Assembly (NCBI GenBank): GCA_905221605.1
Contig: CAJNDS010002146.1
Span: forward strand, 374,001 to 438,000
Direction: 5' to 3'
Length of the DNA: 64,000 bases
Source of the DNA: Symbiodinium natans
Taxonomy: Eukaryota; Sar; Dinophyceae; Suessiales; Symbiodiniaceae
The number at the start of each line of letters is the position of its first letter. The first letter of the stretch is position 1. Both the position numbers and the translations under genes were made by a program. Below, piece by piece: positions 10,624-20,865 of the stretch. The notes beneath the pieces were generated by a model. That model worked only from the letters and a program-made list of their open reading frames with translations. It made no database searches and was not told where the DNA came from.

Positions 10624-13300
10624 TGTAGTTTTGGATCTATCTGATCGATCGGATTCTCGGCTGCACAAGTGGGCCACTCCCAGATGTCTCACAACCTCTG
10701 TTGGTGCCTCTGGCCAGGTCTTCTACAAGCCTCCAGGCTGGGAAGTTCAGAGTCCTGATAGCCTTGGACATCACCAGCTCTCCGCCGGTACCTGAGGTGA
10801 AGGAAGAGCATGAGGAGCATGATGCATCATGTGATATCAGTCGAAGTGCTGTGGCCAGAGTGCTGGCAGTTTTGGCCCTGAGGCATTTGTGCGATGGACC
10901 GTGCCGCAACGTTGCCCCATCGTCTATGACGTGCAGAGCTCTCACGGCTTCTTACACCGCTTGGATGCGACTGGGATTGAAGACACTTCATTACCGACCC
11001 ATGGTCGACTTTTCTGGACTCACCTCCCATCCATGACCTGGCAGGGCAAGTGTGGATCTCTAGCCTAGGACATTTTGTTCTTTGGTTCGAGCTCATCCAT
11101 AACCTTTCGCTTTAACATTGATGTCTGCGTAAGCACTGAGGTGTCCACGTCTGGCCTCGTTCTACACGCTAAGAGCTATGCAGCCTACCACGATCTTGCC
11201 GCTGGCCTCAAGCTGAATAGCCGAGCTCCCCAAAAGGCAAAAGGCGGCGGAGGCATGCGGAGGTATCGCAGGCTGTCAGGGCTTTGGAAGCTGTTCTGAC
11301 TCCAGGACTTGCAGCTGCTGCGCCGCGAGCTGGATCGGGAGTACCTGGTCCTCGTGCATGGCCTGGTCCCACCCGCTCGCACCACTTTGGACCTGCCTGT
11401 CTATGTCGAAAAGGAAACTTGGCTAATCTTGGCTCGCCTTGATGTCACGATGTCTGGTTGTCCATCGTGGCTTTGTATCGCCTCGGGATTTGGTGACAGA
11501 TTCTGCCGAGGATTCGGAGAGCCGCCCAAGCCAAGTGGCCGTGCCTGGGGCACGACGGAGTCTTAGCCACTTGAAGGCCAGACTCATTGAACACAAGCAG
11601 AACGTATAACCCCTTGTTGCAACATCCCATGACATTCTCATCTTGCGTGGGAGAGCCGGGGGAGAACAGGTTCTTGCCCATCTCGGGCTTCGGCAGTCAT
11701 GCAGCCTGCTGGCGATGAAAATCGACACTGGCCGACGTACCTTCCCTGCAGAGTCTGGAGTCTGGCAGCTGCAGAAGTTGGGCAAGTGGCGCTTGCGGAA
11801 AGGGCCCAAAATCGGCCAAATATTGGGGGGGGGGGGGGGGGGGGGGGGGTGGGGGGTTCTTCAGGGTTTTTCCATTTTTTTGGGATTGTCCGATATCGTC
11901 CATATACTTACTACCTTAGTATTCGTACTGTCACCTCACTCGCTCTGGTTAATCCATCATGAGGGAGTTCCAGTGAATGAATATATGTTGGGTTCGGCCG
12001 GTCCACACTAACAGTCAAATAACGCCGTGGCCTTATAACACACAGGCCAAAAATAGCACCAGGAATCCCAGTCAATTTTAGCATTTACCGGGTGCTTCTT
12101 TTTGTGGGTCTGCTTGTGGTGACTGTTAGTCACATAGCAGCAGAAATAGCACCAGAAATAGCACAAACAATAGCACAAATAATAGCACCAGAAATAGCGC
12201 CAGAAATAGCACAAAAAATAGCACCAGAAATAGCACAAACAATAGCACCAGAAATAGCACCAGGAATCCCAGTCAATTTTAGCAGCTTAGCATTTACCGG
12301 GTGCTGTTTTTTGTGGGTCTGCTGATGGTGATTGTTAGTCACATAGCACCAGCAACAGCACCAGAAATAGCACCAGAAATAGCACAAACAATAGCACAAA
12401 AAATAGCACCAGAAATAGCACAAACAATAGCACAAAAAATAGCACCAGAAATAGCACCAGGAATAGCACAAAAAAATGCACCAAAAATAGCACCAGAAAT
12501 AGCACCAGGAATAGCACCAGCAATAGCAGGAATCTCAGTCAATTTTTTGGCATTTACCGGGTGCTTTTATTTGTGGGTCTGCTGGTGGTGACTGTTAGTG
12601 TGGACCGGCCGAACCCAAAATATATGAATGAACGGAGCGATTCTTGGGCTGGTTTCCGCGTTCACGAATCTTTAACTGGTGTTCGTTCCTCACTTGCGAT
12701 AATAATGAGAGAACGAAAGTAGTGAGTTCTAGGGTTTTAGGGAGGTCAGGGAACGCGCATAGAGGTAGGTTCAGCCAAGGCCATCAAATCCGAGCTCAGA
12801 CCGCGCACGTTGGTCACCCTGTTGCTTGTGACTGGCTGTATACCACGACGACGACACATTCTGCAGATAAGGATGCTTGGACTTGTGACGACGGAGATGT
12901 GAGGAGACCATGCGAGTAAAGGCTGTTTTTTGGCATCCGTTGAACCTTCGGGCCGAGGAGTGGTGTGGCCGCACTTTTCTGCACCGCAACCGGCTGGCTT
13001 TCAAGGATAAGAATGGCAAACGGCACGACGTGCTCCACGGTTGCCCTGGCATCTGCCGCTGTGTCGGGAAATGTCGGGAAGTCGGCCGGGTGCACGGAAG
13101 CTCAGGACCCATGTGATGCCAGCAGACCTGCGGCAAGCGCTCGCGACATGTGCAGCGAGCCTTGTCTATGCTGTCGCTACGTTGTTCATGCATGCGCCGG
13201 GGCCATACTATCCTATGCTAGCCCAGCTCAGGAAGGATGCGGTGTCGCATCTAGCTGTGAATGCCTTGACTACAAGAAGCTTTGCAGAATATGTGGTGCT
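10624..13300 (+). CDS. RluA-family RNA pseudouridine synthase (multi-exon)
   Basis: This gene isomerises uridine to pseudouridine in rRNA or tRNA. The motifs appear in family order: QVFYKPPGWEVQ at 10709-10748 (the usual nKPaG motif), SSHGFLHRLD at 10937-10966 joined through a GC-AG intron to VSTSGLVLHAKSYAAYHDL from 11141 (catalytic Asp codon 10964-10966), RRELDREYLVLVHGLVPP near 11323-11374, LLAMKIDTG ending at 11733, joined through a GA-AG intron to RHQIRAQTAHVGHPVACDW from 12780, and RTFLHRNRLAFKDKNGK near 12971-13021. The HQIR..HVGHP block is the conserved C-terminal RluA motif. LRQALATCAASL near 13130 may be the C terminus. The Asp and its HRLD context are intact, so an active enzyme is likely. 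Upstream exons and the start codon are not resolved; VVLDLSDRSDSRLHKWATP at 10626-10680 may be the preceding exon. Target RNA and compartment cannot be read from the sequence. Confidence 0.85.
10967..11140 (+). other. GC-AG intron splitting the RluA catalytic motif
   Basis: The upstream exon ends HRLD at 10966 (..ttggat|gcgact) and the downstream exon starts at 11141 (actgag|gtgtcc), giving HRLD-VSTSGL in frame. This matches the RluA HRLDxxTSGL motif only if the donor is GC. No GT donor gives the motif. Confidence 0.75.
11825..11856 (+). repeat. Poly-G tract
   Basis: Twenty-five consecutive G, one T and six more G, inside the intron of the pseudouridine synthase gene. The length of such a homopolymer in an assembly is unreliable. 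Confidence 0.9.
11988..12618. mobile_element. Non-autonomous TIR element (MITE-like) with perfect 8-bp target duplication
   Basis: The ends 11988-12017 and 12589-12618 are exact 30-base inverted repeats; the outer end reads TTGGGTTCGGCCGG. They are flanked by identical direct repeats AATATATG at 11980-11987 and 12619-12626, as a target-site duplication would be. The 571-bp interior has no transposase. It holds three diverged copies of a block containing catttaccgggtgct and tgtgggtctgct (around 12085-12140, 12292-12345 and 12550-12590), separated by arrays of imperfect 12-base units such as atagcaccagaa (12130-12260 and 12345-12525). An 8-bp duplication fits hAT, P or Merlin-type elements; the superfamily cannot be named without a relative. 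The reading frames across the arrays (IAPEIAQTIA-like) are repeat artefacts. Confidence 0.9.
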
Positions 13301-13493
13301 TTCCAGAGATGTCGGCGGCACACAGAAAAAGTTTACTCTTACTAGTTAGCGACGCGGCGCAGCCTTTGTGTGGTGCCCTGGCACCTGATGATCTGCGCTT
13401 GGCGAAGATGCCGGGCGCTGTCCTGCGCATGTACATAGGAACATCTATCCAATGGAGTTGCATTTGTCACCCAGGTGATCAAGCGCGCTGTTG

Positions 13494-13496
<3 letters not shown>

Positions 13497-13589
<93 letters not shown>
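13497..13589 (+). repeat. GT dinucleotide microsatellite
   Basis: About 46 uninterrupted GT units just downstream of the pseudouridine synthase exons. Confidence 0.98.
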
Positions 13590-13591
<2 letters not shown>

Positions 13592-13783
13592 AGTATTTCA
13601 ACTACTTCTAGGATGGCCTTGATGTTTGTTGCCTCGTGACATGCGATTATATACCCTGTTAGTATTAGTGTATATTTTTTAAAGATATAGAGATGCACAT
13701 CTCTTGAAGGGGTCTTATCCCCCCAAAGAAAAGGTAGCAAGGCCAAGGGTCTATAATCGGGGCCCAGGTTTTATAGACTTGAG

Positions 13784-13799
13784 GCTGCGGCTGCTACTG

Positions 13800-13855
<56 letters not shown>

Positions 13856-13942
13856 ACTGCTGCTACTGCTGCTACTGCTGCTACCGCTGCTACTGCTGCT
13901 ACTTCTGCTACCGCTGCTGCTGCTGCTCCTCCTACTTCTTCT
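13784..13942 (+). repeat. CTG/CTA trinucleotide repeat
   Basis: CTG runs mixed with CTA, ending in CTC/CTT triplets. It is open as poly-Leu in one frame and poly-Ser on the reverse strand, with no flanking coding signature. Confidence 0.95.
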
Positions 13943-14060
13943 CATGGCATCGTGGGTAGACGTTGGCAACGTCCGGTTGTGTTTATCGGCACAAGGGAGT
14001 TTGTTCTGATTTCCCAGCAGTGAACTTGGACGTGGACCTCAACGCACAGGCAATGAGGCC

Positions 14061-15245
14061 ATGCAGAGGCACGCTCAGCACCTTGAGCACCCCGACGTGG
14101 CTGACTGTCAGTCCTCATTGAGGAGGTCCCACGGACAGCTGCAATGTCTGGATTTGCCGATCAAAGTTGTCCATCGAAGCCGAAGTGCTGCCTCAGCCTT
14201 CTTGTTCGGATCTTCAGAGGATGACCCATTTAGTCAGAAGATCGAGCCTTGGAACTCAAAGTGTCCAAGGTGGATGCCGGGATATGGCAGCCGAAGCCAT
14301 GGATTCTGCAGGAAGCTGAAGCCGCCGAAGAAGAAGTGGTTTCCGCCCGAAGAACCCGAACCTAATCCAAGCCAACCTTCCCCCCCAAGACAGCCGCCGA
14401 ACCCGCGCCAACCTAACCGGCCCAACCCGCCAACCCAACCTCCCAACCCAGCCCGCCCAAGCCGCCAACTGAGCCCACGCAACACCTCAACCCAACACCA
14501 CCGCCACCGCAGACCTCCACCCTCGAACTCGCCCTGGGAGCAGCCAGCGAGTGAAGCTCGCCAGGAGCAGGCGAAGGCCAATACCGAGGAGCCTCAGGTG
14601 CCCTTCACTGCACCTGCAGTGCCTCCACCGAGGCGTCTGCCACAGCGCCCCGCTCGAGATCCACCGACTCCCCCAGAAGAGTTGGGCGGTGATCTTGCCC
14701 CGGCTCCGGTGCCTGTTTCGCCTCGAGGCCGACGGCCAAAGAAAGTCTTCGCGGAAGAGGAGCCATTCGAGCCCAAGCCGGGTCTGATCGTGGAACAGAA
14801 GACGAAACCAGCACCTCCGCCTGAAGATCCAATCAAGGTCGGGACGTTCGAAGATGACGAGCCCGATGAAGCCAAATTGATTCCACCGGAGGCAAAGAGC
14901 ATCCTCAAGAATCAGCTCAGCAAGGAAGCGATAGAGGCCGCTGAGGAACAGGAGGAACGAGATTCACTGCCGACGGAAGTCCCAGGCACGACTCCTCCGG
15001 GTCCGTTCTGGCCTCCTCCAAGCACGGCACCACCAGTCCAGCCAATCCCTCCTCGCCCGGGCGACCCAAACTACAACTACGGCTGGGTGCCCCCTGAAGA
15101 GAGGGTGCCCTACAGCCCTCCCTGGCCAGGCGGTGGTCCGGCGGTGGCGGTGGATCGAGCTGAGGCGGTGGTGGAGGAAGTCAACGACGAAGCCAATGCA
15201 GTGCTCAAGACTGCCGAAGACGCACTCGTGAACACTACCGTGTGA
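14061..15245 (+). CDS. Proline-rich protein of unknown function
   Basis: A single open frame of 394 codons ends in TGA at 15243-15245. The frame stays open upstream of this ATG to a good acceptor (ttcccagcag, ending near 14020), so the ATG may be internal and the exon may start near 14021. The N-terminal 110 residues are mixed and contain DDPFSQKIEPWNSKCPRWMP. Residues about 110-210 are dominated by Pro, Gln, Asn and Arg (QPSPPRQPPNPRQPNRPNPP), 210-290 alternate Pro with acidic and basic residues, and a predicted helix EAIEAAEEQEERD lies near 295. The C terminus has DPNYNYGWVPPEERVPYSPP and an acidic helix. No catalytic domain is visible. It resembles a disordered scaffold or structural protein. 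Length, lack of stops and sustained biased composition make it likely a real gene, function unknown. Confidence 0.65.
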   Translation: MQRHAQHLEHPDVADCQSSLRRSHGQLQCLDLPIKVVHRSRSAASAFLFGSSEDDPFSQKIEPWNSKCPRWMPGYGSRSHGFCRKLKPPKKKWFPPEEPEPNPSQPSPPRQPPNPRQPNRPNPPTQPPNPARPSRQLSPRNTSTQHHRHRRPPPSNSPWEQPASEARQEQAKANTEEPQVPFTAPAVPPPRRLPQRPARDPPTPPEELGGDLAPAPVPVSPRGRRPKKVFAEEEPFEPKPGLIVEQKTKPAPPPEDPIKVGTFEDDEPDEAKLIPPEAKSILKNQLSKEAIEAAEEQEERDSLPTEVPGTTPPGPFWPPPSTAPPVQPIPPRPGDPNYNYGWVPPEERVPYSPPWPGGGPAVAVDRAEAVVEEVNDEANAVLKTAEDALVNTTV

Positions 15246-16470
15246 GAACCACACGAGTCACGTTTGAAGGTCTCAGAGATCGGACCTCCTGAAGCTGAAT
15301 GCTGAACCCGTCTGCACGTGGGAGTTTCGGTTGCCATGCTGGGCTTGGAGAGGGCGAGAAGGAGGCTTGTCGCGGATCGTGAGACCCTCTGATCACGGAC
15401 ATCTTGGAGCGTGTGCTGAATGCTGACCAGTATAGTGGCGCAAGCCAAAAAGAAGTCAGTTGCGAGCGAGAAGTTGGGGGGCAAGCGTGGAACCGAGGTC
15501 AACGAGACAGCTTCACAGCCTTGCATTGGCCATGCAGACCACGTATGGCGGGCAGTGGTGCGAAAATCTTGGCACGCGACAGGCATGCAACATTTGCAGC
15601 ACGAGATGTCTGTCACATGGCATCACATGCCAATGCCTTTAGGAATCTTTTGGATCTGTCTTTTGGATCTGTCGTTTCGGAATCAGACAGCAAGGGCCCT
15701 GGGAGTTGCGATCAAGCATGGATGGCATGAGTTGTGTTTGGCCGTTGGATGTGGCTCCAGGTTGAAGTGCAGCTTCAGACCTTGTAGCCCAGCTTAGCTG
15801 TAGCAACAGTAGTCTGTGTCAGTCCAACCAACCATGACCTAGACCGGCCACGTAAGACATTGCCTGCCCCAGGCTTGCGCAGACTTAGTCTAAGAGTCTA
15901 GGATTCATTGCAGCAGGCGGCTTTTGCTGCTAGGGAGCCTAAAAGGCAGCCAGCAAGTATCACGAATGGCCGCAACAAAACCAAGATAGACATCACCTCG
16001 CAAAGCAGATGCCGCCCAAGAGTGCCTGGGTCTAGAAAAAGAGATGTTTCAACAGTGATTGTTGTGTGTTTTGAGGATGAGTATGAGTTCAGGGCCTCGG
16101 TATGACCTCGCCGAATCTTCCCCCCTTTTAAGCCTCAATGCTGGCAGAAAAGCTTGCCAAAGAATGCGAGGTGAAAGTGGCCGCTGCCCAGCTTTGCGTT
16201 TTGTATGCTTCCAAATGCTTTACTAAACAGGATCTGGCGTGGTCTGATCCTCATCCCGTCTGTGACGTGCATATTGGATAAACCGAGCACACCATGGCCT
16301 CATCGAGAAGTGCGTTGTATTTCGTTAATTTCACCTAGCGCAGGTGGCATACCTAAAGACCTTGGTGCGCCTAGACTGCTGGTTCACTATGTGTTATACA
16401 TATTAGTGTGTACATTCACCACGGTACTGACTGACCGACTCACTCACTTTCCTCCATCCATTTTGCTTCT
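15246..16470. other. Intergenic or 3' region, no gene seen
   Basis: Open frames at 15404-15797 overlap in several registers without family motifs. Nothing recognisable was found on either strand. Confidence 0.4.
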
Positions 16471-16473
16471 CAG

Positions 16474-16658
16474 GTGCTGTACCGAAGTACACCATCCGGG
16501 TCGGCCTGATATGGCTGGTGCCCTCTGTCAGCTTGCTGCTAGGGTGCTTTCACCTGATACCGCTACTTCTGGCGGCCCTGCTAACCCCCTTGGAGGTGCC
16601 AAAGGCGGGAAGTGGGGTGGAGGGGTGGACTAGGAAGGGCATTCTTGCAGTTGGATGC
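16474..16658 (+). CDS. Candidate exon with a membrane segment
   Basis: After a pyrimidine-rich acceptor (ttttgcttctcag) the frame reads PKYTIRVGLIWLVPSVSLLL followed by GCFHLIPLLLAALLTPLEV, a hydrophobic stretch of about 30 residues, then KAGSGVEGWTRKG. It could be the type II membrane anchor of the glycosyltransferase whose catalytic exons begin 0.7 kb downstream, or the end of an unrelated membrane protein. The frame stops at 16659. Confidence 0.35.
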
Positions 16659-17339
16659 TGAAAGATGGCGTCGGATGCGCCTGTGCCCTGCTGGTCAGAT
16701 CCGCGCCAAGCTCTTCGGCAATCGCGCCAAGAAGCTGCTTCCATGCTTGCGGGTGCCGGGCCTACCGACTTGCACTGTGACCATTCAGTTTGAAAAAGAC
16801 TCAGATGGCCAAGTTGCATCGGACACAGTTCTCCTCTAGTCTTATCGCCGGTAACACGGCCCCACCGCGACAGTTGCGTTTGTGAGAACGTGAACGGAAA
16901 GTGGCGTGGAAAGTGGCTAAGTGGTGGATCCCCCGAGAGGTGCCGGCCTTGCTGCGGCTCTCGGTGCTGTGGCTGCTGCAGGCAAGGCAGGGATCTGAGA
17001 GGACGCTGCAAGGCGCTCTGCGTAAGGGGAAAAGGGGAAAGGACACACGTAAGAAGCAGAGGCCAAGCGCCGCCTTTGAGAAGTCTTTGAAAAGAGTGGG
17101 AATTCGCTGAGAAGTGCTGGTGCTCCTCTCCTGCTCTGACGGCGAGGTCTGGTTCATCATCCTCTGGAGAGCGAGCAGCCCAGAGGCCTCGGATGCAGCA
17201 ATGGGGCTAGGCCATGCGCTCAGATCCTCACTGCACCCGCAGCAGGTGCTTTCTCTCTTCAGGAGGTGATGTCATGTGATGTCGGTGATGTCACAGGGAT
17301 GTCTGTGTGCTGAGGTGACAACATTGCAAGCTTAGCCAC

Positions 17340-20110
17340 CGAGCAGGTGTTGCAGCGGCTGTCTGTCGTCTTGCCGTGTGCTGGCGAGGAGCGAGTCATG
17401 CGAGTCATGTTGTACGGGCGCTGCAAGTTTTCGTTGCATGTCGCTCGTCTTTGCATGTCTTTGTATGTCTGGGTCTTTCAGGGACAGTATGCCTTGAACA
17501 CTGTTCGGGCGGTCTACGAGTCCTTGCCCGCGGACGTCCTGCATGAGATTATCGTTGTAGACGATGGCTCCGATCCACCACTGGCAGAGTCTTTCTTGAC
17601 CCGTGACGTGGTCAAGCGTTACAGGGTCACCATCATACGCCATGCACCGGCCTCACAATATCAGTGGAAGGTGACACTATGCCTATGCTGAAACGTGATT
17701 GGGCTTGTTCCTGTAGCAAAGAGCATCTGTTGTCGCATCTGTTGTCTCATGCTTCTGTGGTGCCTAAAGGCCCAAACAGTTGGTCTCATTGGTGCAAAGA
17801 AGGACCGGCAGCGGCCATGCACGAGACTTGACCAGTGGCGTAGATTGGCGTAGCAGTTTCCGTTGCGTTTGGAGCACTGATGCATGTGAGGATGGTGGTG
17901 ATGCTGCAACTGGTGACATTGCTGGGATCTCAGTGTTTGGCCTGTGGTGAGATGGAGAATGCTTTCGCGCCCAAAGACCGTGGTTTTCAACCACTCTTTG
18001 AGGTAGTGTTTTTTGATTGCCACGTGGCTCCACAGCCCGGTTGGCACGAGTCCTTTCTCAGGCTAGCAGAAGTTGTCTTACTCCACGAAGGCGGTGCGAA
18101 TGCCACGTGAATGCCACCTGGATCCTGCGCAGGCTGATTGGTGAAAACTACCGCCGAATCGTGACACCTGTGATAACGGACCTTGATGTCGGGACCGGCT
18201 TCTCGCACGTGCTTTCTGCACCGTGCTGCTTTGCCAGCATGCGTTGGATCACAGGACATGGCAGCAGAGGGGCGGCAACCAGGGACAGGCAGCTCCGGTA
18301 GTTCCGGTTGCTTCGGAAGCCTCGCTGCGTAGTTTTTTGGGGGTTTTCGAAGCTTTCGGACTTTGGCTTGGCATGTCACCAATCGCACTGTATGCTTTCG
18401 CAGGCCAAGTGCTACCTGACTTGGGACGCGGACTTCAAATGGTTCACCTCCGACGATCCGTGAGAGTCTAAGTTTGGAGAGTCGACATCGATGGACCATA
18501 CGAGAGGCGCACCGAGTCCTCGATGGAGTCAGTTCGAGGTACGTGCCCATCCTCTCTGGTGGGCTCTTAGGCATCAGCAAGAGATGGTGGAACGAGACCG
18601 GAGGCATTTGCGGTTGAACTCATGCTTGCGGCTGCACATCTGGTAGCATCTGGCTCTGTATCCTCTTGTGGAAGCAGGCTACGATGTGGAAATGATTGGA
18701 TGGGGCGGAGAGAACCTGGACCAGTCACTCAGGACCCGTTCTGAAGCACATGGCACTGGCCGAGAGCAACCTTCATCCAGGAGTTGGCTCTGCGGCGGTG
18801 AGATCATGATGGCGCAGGCAGGATTCTCACAGCGAAGAGACACATTTGCCGTGAGGGAAGAGCACCTCTGACAGGACTCGTTCGTTGCCCACATGTGGCG
18901 CTCGGCCAACGATGCGAGAACCAGGGCTCACTACAAGGTGCAAGCAGGCAGGCAGCATGGCGTCAACATCTTGTGTCATCTTGGTTATTATGTACCAAGA
19001 TTTGCCTTCACATGCCAAATTGAGAGGCCACAGTGTTGAACTCGCAAGCATGGAACCTGATGATACACAGGCGCAGCTGCACGGAACAGGCTGCGCGCGG
19101 CTGTGGCTTGGCCGGGCCTCTTAGAGCAACGTGATCGGTCAAGACTAGCCCTTTCTGGAAAGAGCGCCCTTTTTTGGAAAGAAGGTTCGGCGACTTCTCT
19201 CTCAAGCTCTCGTCCTTCCCCGGCTTGCAGTACGAGAGGAGGAATGCGGACGGCACACCCTGGTGACCTCGCCTGCACCGGTTTTGGGAAGCACTTGGTT
19301 GCATCGTGGACTGCAGGTACGGAAACCTGGACAACATCCTGGACGTGAAAACGCGGCTGGGGTGCTCTGCTCAGGGCTGAAGCCGCTTTATGGCTCTGCA
19401 AGGCCTAAGATCAGAGCTATCATGCACCACAGGCGAGATGTGACTGCGCTGTTTCCAGCAGGTGCAAGTCCTTCGCGTGGTTCATGCACCGGTTCAAGCA
19501 TGTCTACGAGGAGCTTGCGCTTGCAAAAGTCATCTGCCATCTGCAAGCCTCGTGTCCGTCGCCAACACTTGCGCGACGGTGCCAGCAAAGAGCCAGGATG
19601 GCGGCCTGATCCCAGAAGAGACTTTCCGGATCCAACGTGATGGTGCCTAAATCCCAGAGACCTAAGCTATCTGTCTGACCAGTTCTGGAATCTTCTGAAG
19701 ATATTTGGCAAGTTGACTTTGGACAGGCCGATGTCTGACGTACGAGGGCGGACCTGGGTCTGGGGCTCAGCCTGCGGTACTCGGATGGTGGGACTACACG
19801 ATGGTGGGAGAAGACTCGAGTGCCTACATATGCCTACGATAAGGACGAGTCCTGATGGCAAGGGCACGGCTGCCTGGTGCTGAGTTTGAGGATCGAGATC
19901 ACAGCCTTCACTGCGCATGTGGAGTCGGAGATGCCAGGTGCTTCGGCCGTGCTCTGCAGACAATGAGCGCCAGCGCTGGCATGGGGCCAACCAGGAGCCA
20001 TTGACAGATGCCATATTGTCAACATGTCTCATGCGCCACTGTGAGACCTTGCGAGATTGCCGATGTGACCCAGGACCCGAGCCAGCCTGGCAAATCGCTG
20101 CTTGGCCTTG
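17340..20110 (+). CDS. Polypeptide N-acetylgalactosaminyltransferase-like (GT27) with ricin-type tail (multi-exon)
   Basis: Enzymes of this family start mucin-type O-glycosylation by moving GalNAc from UDP-GalNAc to Ser/Thr in the Golgi lumen. Family motifs appear in order: QRLSVVLPCAGE ending at 17388, joined by a GA-AG intron to GQYALNTVRAVYESLPADV (17482), then EIIVVDDGSD at 17547-17576; GLIGAKKD near 17783-17806; VVFFDCHVAPQPGW at 18003-18044, carrying the metal-binding DxH (DCH); NYRRIVTPVITDLDV at 18150-18189; WDADFKWFTSDDP near 18426; PILSGGLLGISKRWWNETGG at 18547-18606; YDVEMIGWGGENLDQS at 18680-18727; LCGGEIMMAQ at 18789-18818; FVAHMWRSANDARTRAHYKV at 18881-18940; and FAWFMHRFKHVYEE near 19472-19513. 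A QxW-bearing stretch (VLRPCSADNERQRWHGA, near 19937-19990) looks like a ricin B repeat. The catalytic motifs look intact. The N-terminal anchor is not resolved; 16474-16658 is one candidate. Confidence 0.85.
17389..17481 (+). other. GA-AG intron in the glycosyltransferase
   Basis: ggcgag|gagcga at 17388/17389 and tttcag|ggacag at 17481/17482 give CAGE-GQYALNT, the expected position of the nucleotide-sugar-binding strand. The donor that keeps the frame is GA. Confidence 0.65.
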
Positions 20111-20524
20111 AAAACAAACAAACCCCAGCGCGCGTTGCCGTTCAGTAAGATAGTACACAGGGTGATCATCAGGTGGTTTGGCTTGGGAGGAGTTTTGGGG
20201 GGTTGGAGGGTTGGGGCGGGGAGCTCCCGACCGATCCGTATCAGCTGCACGGCGTGTTCGACCTGGGCTATCAAACCTTTGATGAGATTCCTTTTACAGG
20301 GCCTCGGGCTTAAATTGGCAAAAAGACCTTAAGCTTCTAGTGCCTGTGAAGCTTAACGCCGAAGTTGCCGTCTTTGGCAGGCCAACGCCGTCAAGCGATA
20401 CGTAGTCAAAACAAACTGATAAAATTTTAAGAGGCTGGCGAGGCTGCCATGCAGATTTATGCAGCCTCAGCTGGAACGGAGAATCCTGAGCATCAGATTG
20501 CGCAACCAATTGCAAGCCCATGGA

Positions 20525-20567
20525 CCCTAAACCCTGAACCCTAAATAAACCCTAAACCCTAAACCCA
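20525..20567. repeat. Interstitial telomere-like CCCTAAA block
   Basis: Near-perfect ccctaaa units with one ctgaacc and one extended unit. They match the TTTAGGG-type telomere repeat used by dinoflagellates and plants, here in CCCTAAA orientation. Confidence 0.85.
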
Positions 20568-20865
20568 CCAAGGTGTTGCAGCGGCCTGCGAGCCTGGAAC
20601 ACGGACCAGTGCATCAACGGAGTGGCCCCGGCATGTCTCGGGGCATTCTTCGCTGCTGTGGCTGCAATTCATCCGAACTGGGCGTGGTTTGGACTGGCAT
20701 CTGGTGCCTAGGGAGCGCGGGCCGTGCCAGAAACGAACGATCCAAGTCCCGCACAGGAGTTGGAAAAAAAAGAAAAACAAAAACGGAGTCAGATATCTGG
20801 GAGGTCCGAATCGGAAATTGGAAGGAGCCGAGTCGGAAACAATCAGGAATATGACAACAGGTTGA

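Larger units (their letters stand above)
11734..12779 (+). other. Long GA-AG intron of the pseudouridine synthase carrying an insertion
   Basis: The exon ends KIDTG plus one base at 11733 (actggcc|gacgta) and resumes at 12780 (ccaag|gccatc), reading TG-RHQIRAQ. The donor is GA. At 1,046 bp this is much longer than the other introns joined here (65-390 bp); the extra length is a poly-G tract and a 631-bp inverted-repeat element. Confidence 0.7.

Noticed and set aside
12092-12591. Open frames of 60-113 codons on both strands with IAPEIAQTIA-like or cysteine/tyrosine-rich repeats
   Set aside because: They are translations of the 12-base minisatellite inside the inverted-repeat element; both strands and several frames are open at once.
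13282-13593. Frame ending in a long Val-Cys run, and its reverse His-Thr counterpart
   Set aside because: Produced by the GT microsatellite.
13704-14009. Poly-leucine frame, and poly-serine on the reverse strand
   Set aside because: Produced by the CTG/CTA repeat; no conserved flanks.
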